A DNA stretch of 64,000 bases from Caldicellulosiruptor kronotskyensis 2002 (GCF_000166775.1 NC_014720.1:2636001-2700000), one strand, 5' to 3'. Positions 8,549 through 17,767 are shown, numbered from the stretch's first letter. A program made the numbers and translations. Notes: generated from the sequence alone by a model not told the origin.

Positions 8549-9301
8549 TTAAGTTATGACCTTCACACCAAGTTTTTCGTACTCAGCTCTTTGTCTGTCA
8601 TCCATCTTATCAGTTATAATATAATCAAGCCTTTCCACAGGACATATGAGTGAAAAAGTAACCTGGCCAAATTTTGAACTGTCTGCGACCAAAAAAACCT
8701 CTTTTGCATTTTCTATCATTGCTCTTTTTATAGCAGCTTCAACATGGCTTGGTGTTGTTACTCCAAATTCTATCGACACTCCGTTTGCTGCCACAAAAGC
8801 TTTGTCAACCCTAAATTGCCTGAGTACGCTTTGTGTTATATCTCCAACAAGAGCTTTTGTCTTTGTCCTTATAACTCCTCCTGTCACAATCACTTCAAGA
8901 TTATCATTGTTAGAAAGTTCATATGCTATATTTACTGAGTTGGTTATTATAGTTATATTTTTTGCAGTAATGTTTCTTGCAATATACTGGGTTGTTGTTC
9001 CAGAGTCAAGGATGAGAGTATCACCATCGTGAATAAAGCTTGCTGCAAGCTTCCCTATGTACTCCTTTTCTTTTGCAAACTTGTCTTCTTTTTCTGCAAA
9101 AGAAGGCTCAAAAGAGGTAATAAAATTGTTGACCGCCCCACCATGGGTTCTTTTTATTATCCCCAGAGCTTCAAGCTCCGCCAAATCTCTTCTTATGGTA
9201 GACTCTGACACACCAAACAGCTTTGCAAGCTCTGAAACCTTAACACTTTGCCCACTTTTTATCATCTGCGCAATTCTACTTTTTCTTTCCTCTGCAAACA
9301 T
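8549..9301 (-). CDS. fruR: DeoR-family transcriptional repressor of the fructose operon
   Basis: A 250-residue regulator with an N-terminal DeoR helix-turn-helix (VSELAKLFGVSESTIRRDL, residues about 21-39) followed by LEALGIIKRTHGGAV. The C-terminal DeoRC sugar-phosphate-binding domain contains LILDSGTTTQYIA, VIVTGGVIR and LVADSSKFG. The start at ATG 9301 is chosen because AAAGGTG lies just upstream; the open frame reaches 16 codons further back through the operator region. As first gene of the fructose operon it probably represses its own transcript and is released by fructose 1-phosphate or fructose 1,6-bisphosphate, by analogy with Firmicute FruR. Two direct repeats downstream of the promoter are the likely binding sites. 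Confidence 0.92.
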   Translation of the reverse strand: MFAEERKSRIAQMIKSGQSVKVSELAKLFGVSESTIRRDLAELEALGIIKRTHGGAVNNFITSFEPSFAEKEDKFAKEKEYIGKLAASFIHDGDTLILDSGTTTQYIARNITAKNITIITNSVNIAYELSNNDNLEVIVTGGVIRTKTKALVGDITQSVLRQFRVDKAFVAANGVSIEFGVTTPSHVEAAIKRAMIENAKEVFLVADSSKFGQVTFSLICPVERLDYIITDKMDDRQRAEYEKLGVKVIT

Positions 9302-9316
9302 TTTATTCACCTTTCG

Positions 9317-9361
9317 TTTATGCTCATTTTGATGAATGAATTTAATCATTTATGCTCATTT
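9317..9361 (-). promoter_or_regulatory. Paired direct-repeat operators for FruR
   Basis: TTTATGCTCATTT occurs exactly twice, at 9317-9329 and 9349-9361, 32 bases (about three helical turns) apart. On the transcribed strand each reads AAATGAGCATAAA. They lie just downstream of the -10 element and upstream of the fruR start, a position suited to repression by a DeoR protein. Confidence 0.7.
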
Positions 9362-9373
9362 ATGATTAATTTC

Positions 9374-9402
9374 ATTATAGAACATGAAAGCTGCCCTGTC
9401 AA
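9374..9402 (-). promoter_or_regulatory. Consensus sigma-A promoter of the fructose-PTS operon
   Basis: On the minus strand TTGACA (9402-9397) and TATAAT (9379-9374) are separated by exactly 17 bases, a perfect housekeeping promoter. Transcription should start near 9367, immediately ahead of the FruR repeats. Confidence 0.9.
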
Positions 9403-9486
9403 GCACCTTTTACAAAAAATATATGCCTTCTTGTCTAAATTTGTTTGATTTGCACATACATAATAAAATGATATTGTGAAAAGTGA

Positions 9487-9639
9487 AAAAATAAAGTTTT
9501 GCAGGATGAAGAAGGCGTTCAGATTATGAGAGTGCTTGGCAAAAATATGGCTTGGCTTTTGAAGCTTGTTGAAAATGGAAAAGGCAGCATCTTGGAGCCT
9601 GCAAAAGAACCAAAAGTAGTTACCAATTTTATAAGGTAA
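9487..9639 (+). pseudogene. Flavodoxin-family oxidoreductase, C-terminal remnant
   Basis: After an in-frame TGA the plus strand reads 50 residues ending at 9639, including QIMRVLGKNMAWLLKLVE and EPKVVTNFIR. This resembles the C-terminus of multimeric-flavodoxin (WrbA-like) NADPH/FMN oxidoreductases, where a 'LGKNMAWLLK' helix is followed by 'W-TNFIR'. No start codon or FMN-binding N-terminus exists upstream, so it is a relic. The identification is from memory of the family and is moderate in strength. Confidence 0.5.
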
Positions 9640-9645
9640 CAAAAA

Positions 9646-9686
9646 AGAGGGGTTTTGGAAAAACTTACTTACTTCCAAGCCCCTCT
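9646..9686 (-). terminator. Terminator after the deacetylase fragment
   Basis: AGAGGGGTTTTGGA (9646-9659) pairs with TCCAAGCCCCTCT (9674-9686). The minus-strand side continues into a T-rich tail (TTTTTTGTT). It probably once ended the polysaccharide deacetylase gene and could also stop plus-strand readthrough. Confidence 0.75.
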
Positions 9687-9706
9687 AATGTTCTTGTTAT
9701 CTATTA

Positions 9707-10060
9707 TCAAAGCTTTGTTATCTTCCCACCTTCAACCTTAACAATCTTATCATCTACAGAAATCCAGACGTCAATTGAAGATGGGTTGTATACAAAGTCG
9801 CCGTTTGCTGAAAACTTGAGATTTTGCAAGGCTTTTATGTAATCAACAATCTCGATGTTTGTTGCATACCAGATATCTGGTTGATTGCTAACCATTTTGC
9901 AAAACTCTTCAATTAAATCCCAGTTGTTGTCATTGTCAAACTCATAGCTGTGTCCCCAGACATAAAAAAGATACAAATATTGCTTCTTATAAAAGCTTAA
10001 AAACTGCTCTGCAAGTTTTAAAAGATTATGGTTATGGTGGCAGGTTGCTTTCCATTCATT
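9707..10060 (-). pseudogene. Polysaccharide deacetylase, C-terminal fragment
   Basis: The minus strand carries about 117 residues resembling the C-terminal half of a NodB-fold deacetylase: EWKATCHHNHNLLKLAEQF, then LFYVWGHSYEFDNDNNW, IWYATNIEIVDYIKAL, and a beta-rich tail. An in-frame TAA lies immediately before the first matching codon, and no catalytic N-terminal half is found upstream, where the GH13 gene ends at 10097. A TTG at 9976 could permit translation of 89 residues, but these would lack the metal-binding residues. This looks like a decayed gene left next to the GH13 gene. Confidence 0.75.
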
Positions 10061-10096
10061 TTACCTCTTTGTTTGTGCAAGGAAAGTGCCAATTTT

Positions 10097-12175
10097 TTAT
10101 TTTATCTTTAAAATTTTTATATCAAGAGTTTCCATATCAACTGTAACGCGTGGAAAATCGTAAACATGATTTCTATCTCCTTTTAGAGAATAGATACACT
10201 CAATTTGCCTTCCTTTTCCTACCTCAAATAAACCTGCTTTCATTAAATCCAAACTGACTTTTCTTTTTCGCAAAATATCGGCATTTGCAACTACAATCAG
10301 GTACTGTTTTCCATGTTCAGTAAAAAGTTTGTATCCAAATGCTAAGACAAATTTGCTGTTGTGAGGAATCTTGAAAAAGTTTTCTTTGCTCATAAAGTCC
10401 AAATATTCTTTTCTTATCTTAGCTACTCTTTCAATTAAAGCTATCATTTCATCTGCACCTTCGTTTGTCCAGTGAAGAGCGTATCTGTCAAAAAACGCAA
10501 GTCTACCATAAAGAGGGTCTGATTTAGCAAGCATAAATTTGCCTTCTGGTTGCGGGTCAAGACCTAAGTTCATTGGCTGAACTTCATAAACTTCCTGCCC
10601 GCACGTAACAAAAGGCACGCTGTTTGGTAAAAAGAAATTTAAAACTGTCGCAAACCGTGAAAATTCTCTTTTCCCAAGCCTTGAAGCTGCGCGCGGACTG
10701 TCTGGGATTTCACATGCCGCAAAAACAGGAACTTCAAGCTGCAAAAGTATATCCAAAACCTTTTTTAGCGTTCCTTGATAGTATCGTGGCTCTCTTGCCC
10801 AAAGATCACCTATTATCATGTCATACCCTGACTCTTTTGCTTTCCTGTGCGCATTCATCGAAAGTTCTTCTGCAATAAAGCAAAATTCAGGGTCTACTTT
10901 TCTGGCATTTGAAATTATCATATCTTCCAGCTCTTTTGGAAGAGCGTGACCCATGTCAATCCTTGCACCATCTATACCAAAGTTTTTTTGATAATGTACA
11001 ATAATGTTTGCAATTTTTTCCCAAAGTTCTTTGTTTGGTTTTTTTCCTTTAAAGATATTTCCTCTTATAACATCAAAAAGAATATACGGCGGCTGGGTTT
11101 CATCCACATACTTTGCAGACTGTACAGGATGGTCAAGATAAAGCCTCAAATATGTCACATCTGTCCAAGGTGGCTGCGGGTCATTAAGACAATCTGAAAA
11201 AGCTGGTGCAGTAGTTATCCCAATCTCTTTTTCAATTAGCTCGAAAAAGTCAAGGTTTTTGTCTTTTTCGCACCTTTCTTTTATACTCTGCCATTTTAGG
11301 GGATCAAACTTGTCAGGTGATGGCACAAACTTTTTAATGTGCTTTTGCACAGCCGGGTCTTTGTATATAAGTTCAATGTTTTCTTCGTTTGCCTTTGTAA
11401 ACTCTTTTATCAAAGTCAACTTTGGTGGTCCGTAGTCTTTCAAATCCTCTACTTTAATCCAATAAAACCAGTCTGGATGTTCCAGTATGAAATCAGAATC
11501 TCTTGCAGATGTGCGTGGAATAATATCAATTATAAACCTTATATCAAGAATATGGCACGCTTCAACCAAAGCTTTGAACTGTTCATCTATTGAAAGTTCA
11601 TCAGCCATAGGGTCAAAAAGCACTGGGTCAAGTTCAAAAAAGTTCTTGACTGCATAAGGCGAGCCCATCTCACCTTTTTTATACCTTGTGCTGTTTTTGG
11701 TAATTGGAAGTGTATAAATAACATCAAAGCCCATTCTTTTTATAATTGGCAAGAGTGCAATTGTCTTTACAAATGTTCCTGTATCTCTTAAATCAAAAGC
11801 ATTTTCAAGCTCAAGTTCTCTACTACTATCATGATCCCATGCCGAAAATGTACGAATTTGCATACCATATACACTGCTCTTTTCAATCCAGCTGCTGTAA
11901 CTTTTTTCTGAAGGTCTATTATCCTTAGAAAGTATCTTAGAAAGTGGCTGAAGATAATCAGTATTATTTTTCATACAAGGCAAAATTGCTTTTTCTATCG
12001 CCTGTGCAACAAATTTATAAGGGTTTACTGAGATTGTGCCATCATTGTTTTCCTTTTTTTCAACCCCATCATAGCCGAAACTATCCCACACCTTTGGTAT
12101 TCTGAAATCGTTTTTCTCATCCCATTCTTTTGCTTTATTATTAAGAATATCAACAAGCTTCTTTAAAGCTGACAT
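10097..12175 (-). CDS. Atypical GH13 alpha-amylase-family protein
   Basis: A 692-residue cytoplasmic protein (no signal peptide) with a GH13-type barrel. The nucleophile region is DGARIDMGHALP and the acid/base region is FCFIAEELS. However, conserved region I reads DIIPRTSARDSD where most members have D...NH, and region IV reads CEIPDSPR where most have HD. The transition-state-stabilising histidines therefore appear replaced. The N-terminus (residues 1-110) is helical. Substrate is unknown: a maltodextrin-active transferase, an intracellular glucan enzyme or a non-catalytic relative are all possible. I chose ATG 12175, with GGGGAG upstream, over an ATG at 12247 that would lie within the promoter. 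A LacI-type operator controls it. Confidence 0.8.
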   Translation of the reverse strand: MSALKKLVDILNNKAKEWDEKNDFRIPKVWDSFGYDGVEKKENNDGTISVNPYKFVAQAIEKAILPCMKNNTDYLQPLSKILSKDNRPSEKSYSSWIEKSSVYGMQIRTFSAWDHDSSRELELENAFDLRDTGTFVKTIALLPIIKRMGFDVIYTLPITKNSTRYKKGEMGSPYAVKNFFELDPVLFDPMADELSIDEQFKALVEACHILDIRFIIDIIPRTSARDSDFILEHPDWFYWIKVEDLKDYGPPKLTLIKEFTKANEENIELIYKDPAVQKHIKKFVPSPDKFDPLKWQSIKERCEKDKNLDFFELIEKEIGITTAPAFSDCLNDPQPPWTDVTYLRLYLDHPVQSAKYVDETQPPYILFDVIRGNIFKGKKPNKELWEKIANIIVHYQKNFGIDGARIDMGHALPKELEDMIISNARKVDPEFCFIAEELSMNAHRKAKESGYDMIIGDLWAREPRYYQGTLKKVLDILLQLEVPVFAACEIPDSPRAASRLGKREFSRFATVLNFFLPNSVPFVTCGQEVYEVQPMNLGLDPQPEGKFMLAKSDPLYGRLAFFDRYALHWTNEGADEMIALIERVAKIRKEYLDFMSKENFFKIPHNSKFVLAFGYKLFTEHGKQYLIVVANADILRKRKVSLDLMKAGLFEVGKGRQIECIYSLKGDRNHVYDFPRVTVDMETLDIKILKIK

Positions 12176-12236
12176 CTTTCTTATTTCTCCCCTTTTTTGA
12201 ATTTTTCCTACATTTAATTTATACCCATATAGCTTA

Positions 12237-12265
12237 ATTATAAGCAAACGTTTGCAATTTGTATG
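12237..12265 (-). promoter_or_regulatory. Promoter with LacI-family operator for the GH13 gene
   Basis: GCAAACGTTTGC (12244-12255) is a perfect 12-bp palindrome with the central CG typical of LacI/GalR-family and cre-like sites. It sits between a TATAAT (12242-12237 on the minus strand) and a weak -35 (CATACA, 12265-12260), so binding would block RNA polymerase. The regulator is not encoded here. Confidence 0.7.
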
Positions 12266-12321
12266 AAATTATTTTACCATACAAAACTCAAATTTTGTAG
12301 TGGCTTTTTCTGAAAAGCAAA

Positions 12322-12363
12322 GCGGCTCTGGCATATTTTGTAAAATTCCTTCCCCAGAGCCGC
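12322..12363 (-). terminator. Terminator of the SPFH gene
   Basis: GCGGCTCTGG (12322-12331) pairs perfectly with CCAGAGCCGC (12354-12363). The minus-strand tail TTTGCTTTT follows. Confidence 0.85.
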
Positions 12364-12398
12364 ACTTTTCATAAACCATGTATGCAAAATCTTAAAGC

Positions 12399-14423
12399 TT
12401 AAGATACATTACTTTGCTGCTGTAGCCCCTGAGAAACCTGTTCAGTTTTCTCTTCTTTTTCATCTTCTTTTGCAAGAAGGATTGAATTTAGTATTTCCTG
12501 CTTTATCTTTTTGACATTCTCATCCTCTGTCTCTTTTGCCTTGAATTCAACACCAAGTTCTTTTGTCAAAAGCAAAGTGAGTAGCATTTCAAACGCATTA
12601 AATGAAACTGAAGATGATTTTTCACCCATTGAAACAACTGTCTCAGGAACTATATCAATACCAGTTTTCTCTAAAGCCTGAGTAAACTTGCCCATGACAT
12701 CCTGCAGAACTTGATACTGAGGTCCACCATATGCCTTTACCTGTTCTTCTATTGCAATTGCCCGACCAATACCAATTCGTGCTTCTTTTTCTGCTTCTGC
12801 CTCAGCCAAGGCTTTTATCTTTTGAGCTTCTTGAAGTGACCTCTGATATTCTGCCTTTCCTTGGTTTGTCTGAATCTGAATATTTATCTCAGACTCTGTC
12901 AAAAGTTTTTGCTGGGCAGCCCGAGCTTCTGCCTCTCTGAGCTCTCTTTCTTTTTCAGCTGCTTTTTGCTGGCGTGAGTACGTCTCTATCTGCTCAAGAG
13001 CAATTTGCCTGTCGCGAAGCTGCTCTAAAATTGCGTCTATCTTGTTGTCGTTTGGAGATGACATTGGTGTTCCTATCAAAACCTCTTCAAGCTCTAAGTT
13101 GTAATGAGCAAATCTCTCTTTCATCTCAGCTGATGCTATCTTTTGAATCTCATCTCTTTGCTGAATGAGCTCAATGAGGGTCTTTTTCTGCCCTATATTT
13201 TTAAAGTATGCAGATACCATCGGGTCAAGAGTCTGTTCAACAAGCATCTTCAAATCTCCAAATCTCTGGACAACCAAAGGAGCTTTCCTGTAGTCTATGT
13301 GTAGAACAACTGCCAATGGTAGCGACGGTTCAAACGCATCTTTTGTGATTAAACTTACTTCTTTGAGGTTTTCGTCATAGCGGTGCGTACCTGTCTGGTT
13401 ACTTATCCATTTTAGAATTATGTTTGTAGTGGGAACCTTTACAATTTTGCCAGCGTAGGTGTTAAATGCGTATTTTCCAGGCATCAGAGGATCTTTCCAA
13501 ACACCTCTGTATCCTTTTTCAACAAGCTCACCATGTTTGTAGTCCTCACCAGATGTATCCTGCCCTTTTGGACCAACATATGATACAACAACTCCTACAT
13601 ATCCAACTTCAATTACCGTTTTGTCTATCAGCTCAACTGTTGCAAACAGGCGGTTTATAAAGTATGTCCCCTCAACAAGAACCTGAAGCTGTCTTCCACG
13701 AAATCCCCCTGCTTTTAAAAACTTTTCAGGGTCCTGGAAGTTGTTGTGATAAGTCTCAGGGTCAGATGGGTCATCGCCAACCGTCGGTGCGACAATATCA
13801 CCACTTGGAAGTGATGGTCCGTCGTGTACAGTTACAATCCCAACCTTGTCCTCTGTTATTACAATCGGCCTGAATGCATTTCGTGATTTTAAAGTCTGGA
13901 CCATCTTCTCTATCATCTCTTTTTCCTCTTTGTTGCCCATCGGGAGATAGTAAATCTTATCTTCTGTGATGACTATAAACTGAGCAAGGTTAAAAGCATA
14001 TGTTCCTTCTCTCAATATTGCCCTTTGAGGTCCTCTTTGTCCTCCATTTTCTAAAAATGCACGTACATCTTGGAAATTATTGCACTCTGGAACAACTCTG
14101 CCGAGCGTCTGAGTAGGCTCGAGCGGTTTCCCATCTCTTGCAAACACATAACCAATTTGACCCTGCGGAATTGTAACAAGCGGAACAATATGAACTTTGT
14201 ACATAAGCGGTGTCCTAAAATGAATACCACCTCTTAAAACCTCTGGCTGAAAGCCTGCTTCGCCATGTAGCGCTATAATCTGTTCATCCAGTGAACCTTT
14301 GAAAGACCACCATTTTTCGACAATACCCACTTTGTCATTCGGAATCACTCGAAGACCTATGAGCTTTAAAAGTAGATAAACTGCTACCAGCAAAATACCA
14401 AGCATAATTAAAATTTCAATCAT
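12399..14423 (-). CDS. Large SPFH (band 7/flotillin-like) membrane protein
   Basis: A 674-residue protein with one N-terminal membrane span (residues about 4-24, ILIMLGILLVAVYLLLKLIG). Next come segments with an SPFH-like beta pattern (DKVGIVEKWW, GQIGYVFARDG, DKVGIVTVHDG, VEVGYVGVVVSYVG-like). An SPFH core spans about 320-480 (GTHRYDENLKE, LVEQTLDPMVSAYFKNIGQ). A long alanine/glutamate-rich coiled coil covers about 480-590, and a charged tail ends the protein. Residues about 88-160 and 191-270 look like an internal duplication, each with 'NNFQD...L..GG.RG.Q...L.EGTY.N'. Flotillin-like proteins scaffold membrane microdomains; no NfeD-type partner is adjacent. It is transcribed alone, with its own terminator. 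Confidence 0.85.
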   Translation of the reverse strand: MIEILIMLGILLVAVYLLLKLIGLRVIPNDKVGIVEKWWSFKGSLDEQIIALHGEAGFQPEVLRGGIHFRTPLMYKVHIVPLVTIPQGQIGYVFARDGKPLEPTQTLGRVVPECNNFQDVRAFLENGGQRGPQRAILREGTYAFNLAQFIVITEDKIYYLPMGNKEEKEMIEKMVQTLKSRNAFRPIVITEDKVGIVTVHDGPSLPSGDIVAPTVGDDPSDPETYHNNFQDPEKFLKAGGFRGRQLQVLVEGTYFINRLFATVELIDKTVIEVGYVGVVVSYVGPKGQDTSGEDYKHGELVEKGYRGVWKDPLMPGKYAFNTYAGKIVKVPTTNIILKWISNQTGTHRYDENLKEVSLITKDAFEPSLPLAVVLHIDYRKAPLVVQRFGDLKMLVEQTLDPMVSAYFKNIGQKKTLIELIQQRDEIQKIASAEMKERFAHYNLELEEVLIGTPMSSPNDNKIDAILEQLRDRQIALEQIETYSRQQKAAEKERELREAEARAAQQKLLTESEINIQIQTNQGKAEYQRSLQEAQKIKALAEAEAEKEARIGIGRAIAIEEQVKAYGGPQYQVLQDVMGKFTQALEKTGIDIVPETVVSMGEKSSSVSFNAFEMLLTLLLTKELGVEFKAKETEDENVKKIKQEILNSILLAKEDEKEEKTEQVSQGLQQQSNVS

Positions 14424-14611
14424 CCTAATTACAACACCTCTCTCATTTTATTTTTTCACATCTTCCTTCATTTTTCGACAAAGTTCGACTTAATATTACA
14501 TTTAATGTTTGTATTGCATTAGTTACCTTATAATAATACCATATTTAATTTTTGTTTTACAATCCTGTAACTAAAATTGTTTCCTGTCTCTATTTATAAT
14601 AACGCTAATTT

Positions 14612-17600
14612 TTATTCAAATGTTGCGAAAAATTTTTGGATTATATAGTAACTTTTTTTGAGTCTTTCTTTAAAAGTTATATCTTCCCATGTTCTTAGCT
14701 TATGTTCTATTAACCTGCCATTATTCCTCAGAACAATATCTGACAATTTGCCATTTTGTAACAAAGCAAAATAAAATATAAAGCTATCTGTTTTTGTTGT
14801 TTTTAGCATATCCCTTTCTGGCTGTAAAACTAATCTGTTATCGTCCAGTACAGTTTTGCTTGATGGGTCAGATACATTCAAAAGCCCCCATGGTATTCGC
14901 ACATAAACTTTATTCTTCTCTATATACCATGTATTTCTTGAATCATCAAACTTGCCTTTGGGAAGAATACTAAAATTGTGGAATATAGCAGGGATTTTCT
15001 TTCCATCCTGAGTAACTCTTTCTTTGTTTATCTCAAAGATAATATCCTCGAATCTGCCAGAAATAGATTTTTCTGAGCTATATCTGCCTTTTGTCCAATT
15101 GTAGCTCGGGATTACCTGAAGCTTTGCTTGGTCCTTTTTTGCTCTCAGTAAAAACTCTATCCCTGTTGGCAAAACAATTTTTTTATCTCTTGGAATTATA
15201 AACTCTCCTCTTTTTCTATCATATGTGTCAATACCTATTAAAAGCTCAGTTTCTTTTGACAATTCTTCAGATAAATTAATTGTTAAATACAAATATTCAG
15301 CATTTGAAGATATCTCTATATCCTTTATTTTTTTGCTTCCTGAAACTTCTTGTTTTTGGTCTGGGGGCAGAGCCTCGTTTGCCAAAATACCGTAGTTTTG
15401 CTCAGGGTCAAGCCTGTTGTGCCAAAGAACATGTCTTTCATATGGAATCATGAACGGTTCTGTGATCCATGTCTTTTTTGCCCATTCATCCATCCATTCA
15501 AAAATAATCCCACCCATGTATCCTTCTTTTTTTATTGCTTTCATCATTCTTACAATTCCGTAACCTTGTGTCTTTTCATCAATTCCACCGTGATGATATC
15601 CGTTTGGATTTTTATGAGCAATTCCTACAGATGTAGATAGCCCAAACTCTGCAACAAGTATTGGAAACTTTTTGTGTGCTTCTTTAAGTTCCTTTAGATA
15701 ACCACCATATAAAAATTCACCTTGTTCATCTTTATAAAGCTTATATTTTTCTTCATTATTCATAAAATCCGGATAGTTAGGATATATATGATAAGCTATA
15801 AATATACCTGCTCTGTTTTTTGTACCAATATCAAAATTATCAATCTGTATCTGTGCTTTGTCATTGTATTCTAAATCCTTTCTCCCCTGAGCGTTAAATT
15901 CTGAGGGGTGGGAAATCGGGTCAAGAGTTGGCCATGAAACTATCCCAACCGGATGTTGCATTGAATACCTTTTTGTTTCATACTCAAGAGCATAGTCACA
16001 GCACATACCAAGCCACACTTCTGATGGACTTCCTTTAACTTTTACATATTTTCCTTTATATTCTTTTATATTGTTTTTGACATCTGTTGTTATGACTTCA
16101 TCCGGCTCAAGCTCTCGTCCGATAAGTATTGCAATTGTGTACATCGAAACGTCAAAATTGTACTTACCATATACTCTACCCATTCTCTTCGGAATGTCAG
16201 CCTTGCCGTGCAGTGCATCAATCACATACTCTATCTCTTTTTTAAATTCTTCTGTATACGACTTGTTCAAATAGTTTTTGTCTGGCACTTGTTCATCTGG
16301 CCAAATCTCTTGAACAAGATATAATTTTTTTGAACTTGTAAGATTAAAAATCTTTAAAGCCTGATAGAATTCTGGGGGTGCAAGCGTATAAAGCCTTACT
16401 ACATTTGCATTCATATCTGATATCATCTTGAACCATTTAAAATATATGTTCGGGTCGTCTGGCATTTGGGTAAAGTATTTGCCTGGAAGAGCTAAGCCCA
16501 GATTAACGCCTTTTATAAAAAACTTTTCCCATCCATTTTTGGTAAACACAAAAAGTTGTTTACCTTGTATTTTAGATTTTAAAGTTATACCATCTTCAAT
16601 TTCTACACTTTCATAAACATCTTTTTTAACTAATCTTTTTTGGTGTGCTTCTGACAAAATCTTTTTCATAACAGGAACATATACCTTCCAGTAGAAGGCA
16701 TCCTGAAACCCACTTTTTTCAAATGTAAAGATTTGATGCAATCTATCAGCTATGCTATAAAAATAAAAACCACTTTTTGCAGGAAAATCAGCAAAATCAC
16801 CTGCAAAATAATATGAAGTGTAATCAACAGATTTATATTTTAGAATTGCTGGAAATATTTGTGGTATATTATATTTTTTCAACTTATCTTTTCCTTTTTC
16901 AGATAGATTGAACTTAAAATTTGCTATTTTCTGCGCTCCTTTATCCTCTATAATCTCAAACCAGTAATAAAATCCAACATTGTCATAAGCATTATAATAA
17001 TTTTTATAATCTTTATTGAATTCTACTGCTATAGGCTTTTTTGAAAAGTCTTTCCCTTTTTCCAAAACCAGAATGTCTCCTGCCTCAGATAAAATAATAA
17101 TTCCTGCACCTTTAAAATTCCACTTTGTTTTGTATTTTTCCTCAAAAGTTTTTATAAGAAAATATGGAACCTCCACACCTCTTTCAAGGTTTGAATAATA
17201 CCTACCATACCATCCAGTCCATTTTATTCCAAAAAGCTTTTGAAGATTTTCAGATACAGCTTTTTCTGTTGGATGCTGTAATATATTGAATTCACCAATC
17301 AAAATATTATTTTTGAGACTTGCATTTATATATAAAAGGTCATCCTTTGTAACCTTGCCATACACAAGTTCAGACTTTGTATTTAACTTTGAGTCTTTTT
17401 TTAAATCATCTTTGTACACACCATATGCATCTGTGATATAAATCAAATCTGGAAAATCCTTTTCTAAATCTTTCACATTGATATTTCTTATGCTATAACC
17501 ATTTCCACTGGGCTTAAAACCAAAATAATCTTGTTTTAAATCATATTTTTGATTATTCGAATTCTTGATTTTTTCAAAATTAAAAATCCAAAAAAGTCCT

Positions 17601-17767
17601 CCATGTTCACGATAATCTGTCTTTGGAACAGTTTTGTCAATAATCCATACATCAAGCTCTTTCACTGGCTTTGTTATCCATTGTAATAAGGGTATAATTA
17701 GTACTATAACTAATATTAGGGAAACAAAGAAAATTAATAACCTATGTGTAAACAAAGTTTTTTTCAT
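14612..17767 (-). CDS. Membrane-anchored protein with glycoside-hydrolase-like TIM barrel
   Basis: A 1051-residue protein. Residues about 8-30 (LLIFFVSLILVIVLIIPLL) form an N-terminal anchor, placing the remainder outside the cell. Residues about 35-400 are an unrecognised domain that may resemble a GATase-like fold (LIYITDAYGVYKDD, GAGIIILSEAGDILVLEKG). A barrel similar to GH2/GH5 enzymes starts near residue 435 (FIKGVNLGLALPGKY, NANVVRLYTLAPPEFYQAL). Candidate catalytic acids lie in ILVAEFGLSTSVG and GGIIFEWMDEWAKKTW. The C-terminal 250 residues are beta-rich. I do not recognise an exact family; a cell-surface hydrolase or polysaccharide-synthesis factor is the inference. It is flanked upstream by the TnpB relic. 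Confidence 0.75.
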   Translation of the reverse strand: MKKTLFTHRLLIFFVSLILVIVLIIPLLQWITKPVKELDVWIIDKTVPKTDYREHGGLFWIFNFEKIKNSNNQKYDLKQDYFGFKPSGNGYSIRNINVKDLEKDFPDLIYITDAYGVYKDDLKKDSKLNTKSELVYGKVTKDDLLYINASLKNNILIGEFNILQHPTEKAVSENLQKLFGIKWTGWYGRYYSNLERGVEVPYFLIKTFEEKYKTKWNFKGAGIIILSEAGDILVLEKGKDFSKKPIAVEFNKDYKNYYNAYDNVGFYYWFEIIEDKGAQKIANFKFNLSEKGKDKLKKYNIPQIFPAILKYKSVDYTSYYFAGDFADFPAKSGFYFYSIADRLHQIFTFEKSGFQDAFYWKVYVPVMKKILSEAHQKRLVKKDVYESVEIEDGITLKSKIQGKQLFVFTKNGWEKFFIKGVNLGLALPGKYFTQMPDDPNIYFKWFKMISDMNANVVRLYTLAPPEFYQALKIFNLTSSKKLYLVQEIWPDEQVPDKNYLNKSYTEEFKKEIEYVIDALHGKADIPKRMGRVYGKYNFDVSMYTIAILIGRELEPDEVITTDVKNNIKEYKGKYVKVKGSPSEVWLGMCCDYALEYETKRYSMQHPVGIVSWPTLDPISHPSEFNAQGRKDLEYNDKAQIQIDNFDIGTKNRAGIFIAYHIYPNYPDFMNNEEKYKLYKDEQGEFLYGGYLKELKEAHKKFPILVAEFGLSTSVGIAHKNPNGYHHGGIDEKTQGYGIVRMMKAIKKEGYMGGIIFEWMDEWAKKTWITEPFMIPYERHVLWHNRLDPEQNYGILANEALPPDQKQEVSGSKKIKDIEISSNAEYLYLTINLSEELSKETELLIGIDTYDRKRGEFIIPRDKKIVLPTGIEFLLRAKKDQAKLQVIPSYNWTKGRYSSEKSISGRFEDIIFEINKERVTQDGKKIPAIFHNFSILPKGKFDDSRNTWYIEKNKVYVRIPWGLLNVSDPSSKTVLDDNRLVLQPERDMLKTTKTDSFIFYFALLQNGKLSDIVLRNNGRLIEHKLRTWEDITFKERLKKSYYIIQKFFATFE

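Noticed and set aside
9346-9678. 110-residue minus-strand open frame upstream of fruR
   Set aside because: It overlaps the consensus promoter, the flavodoxin fragment and a terminator, and is not protein-like.
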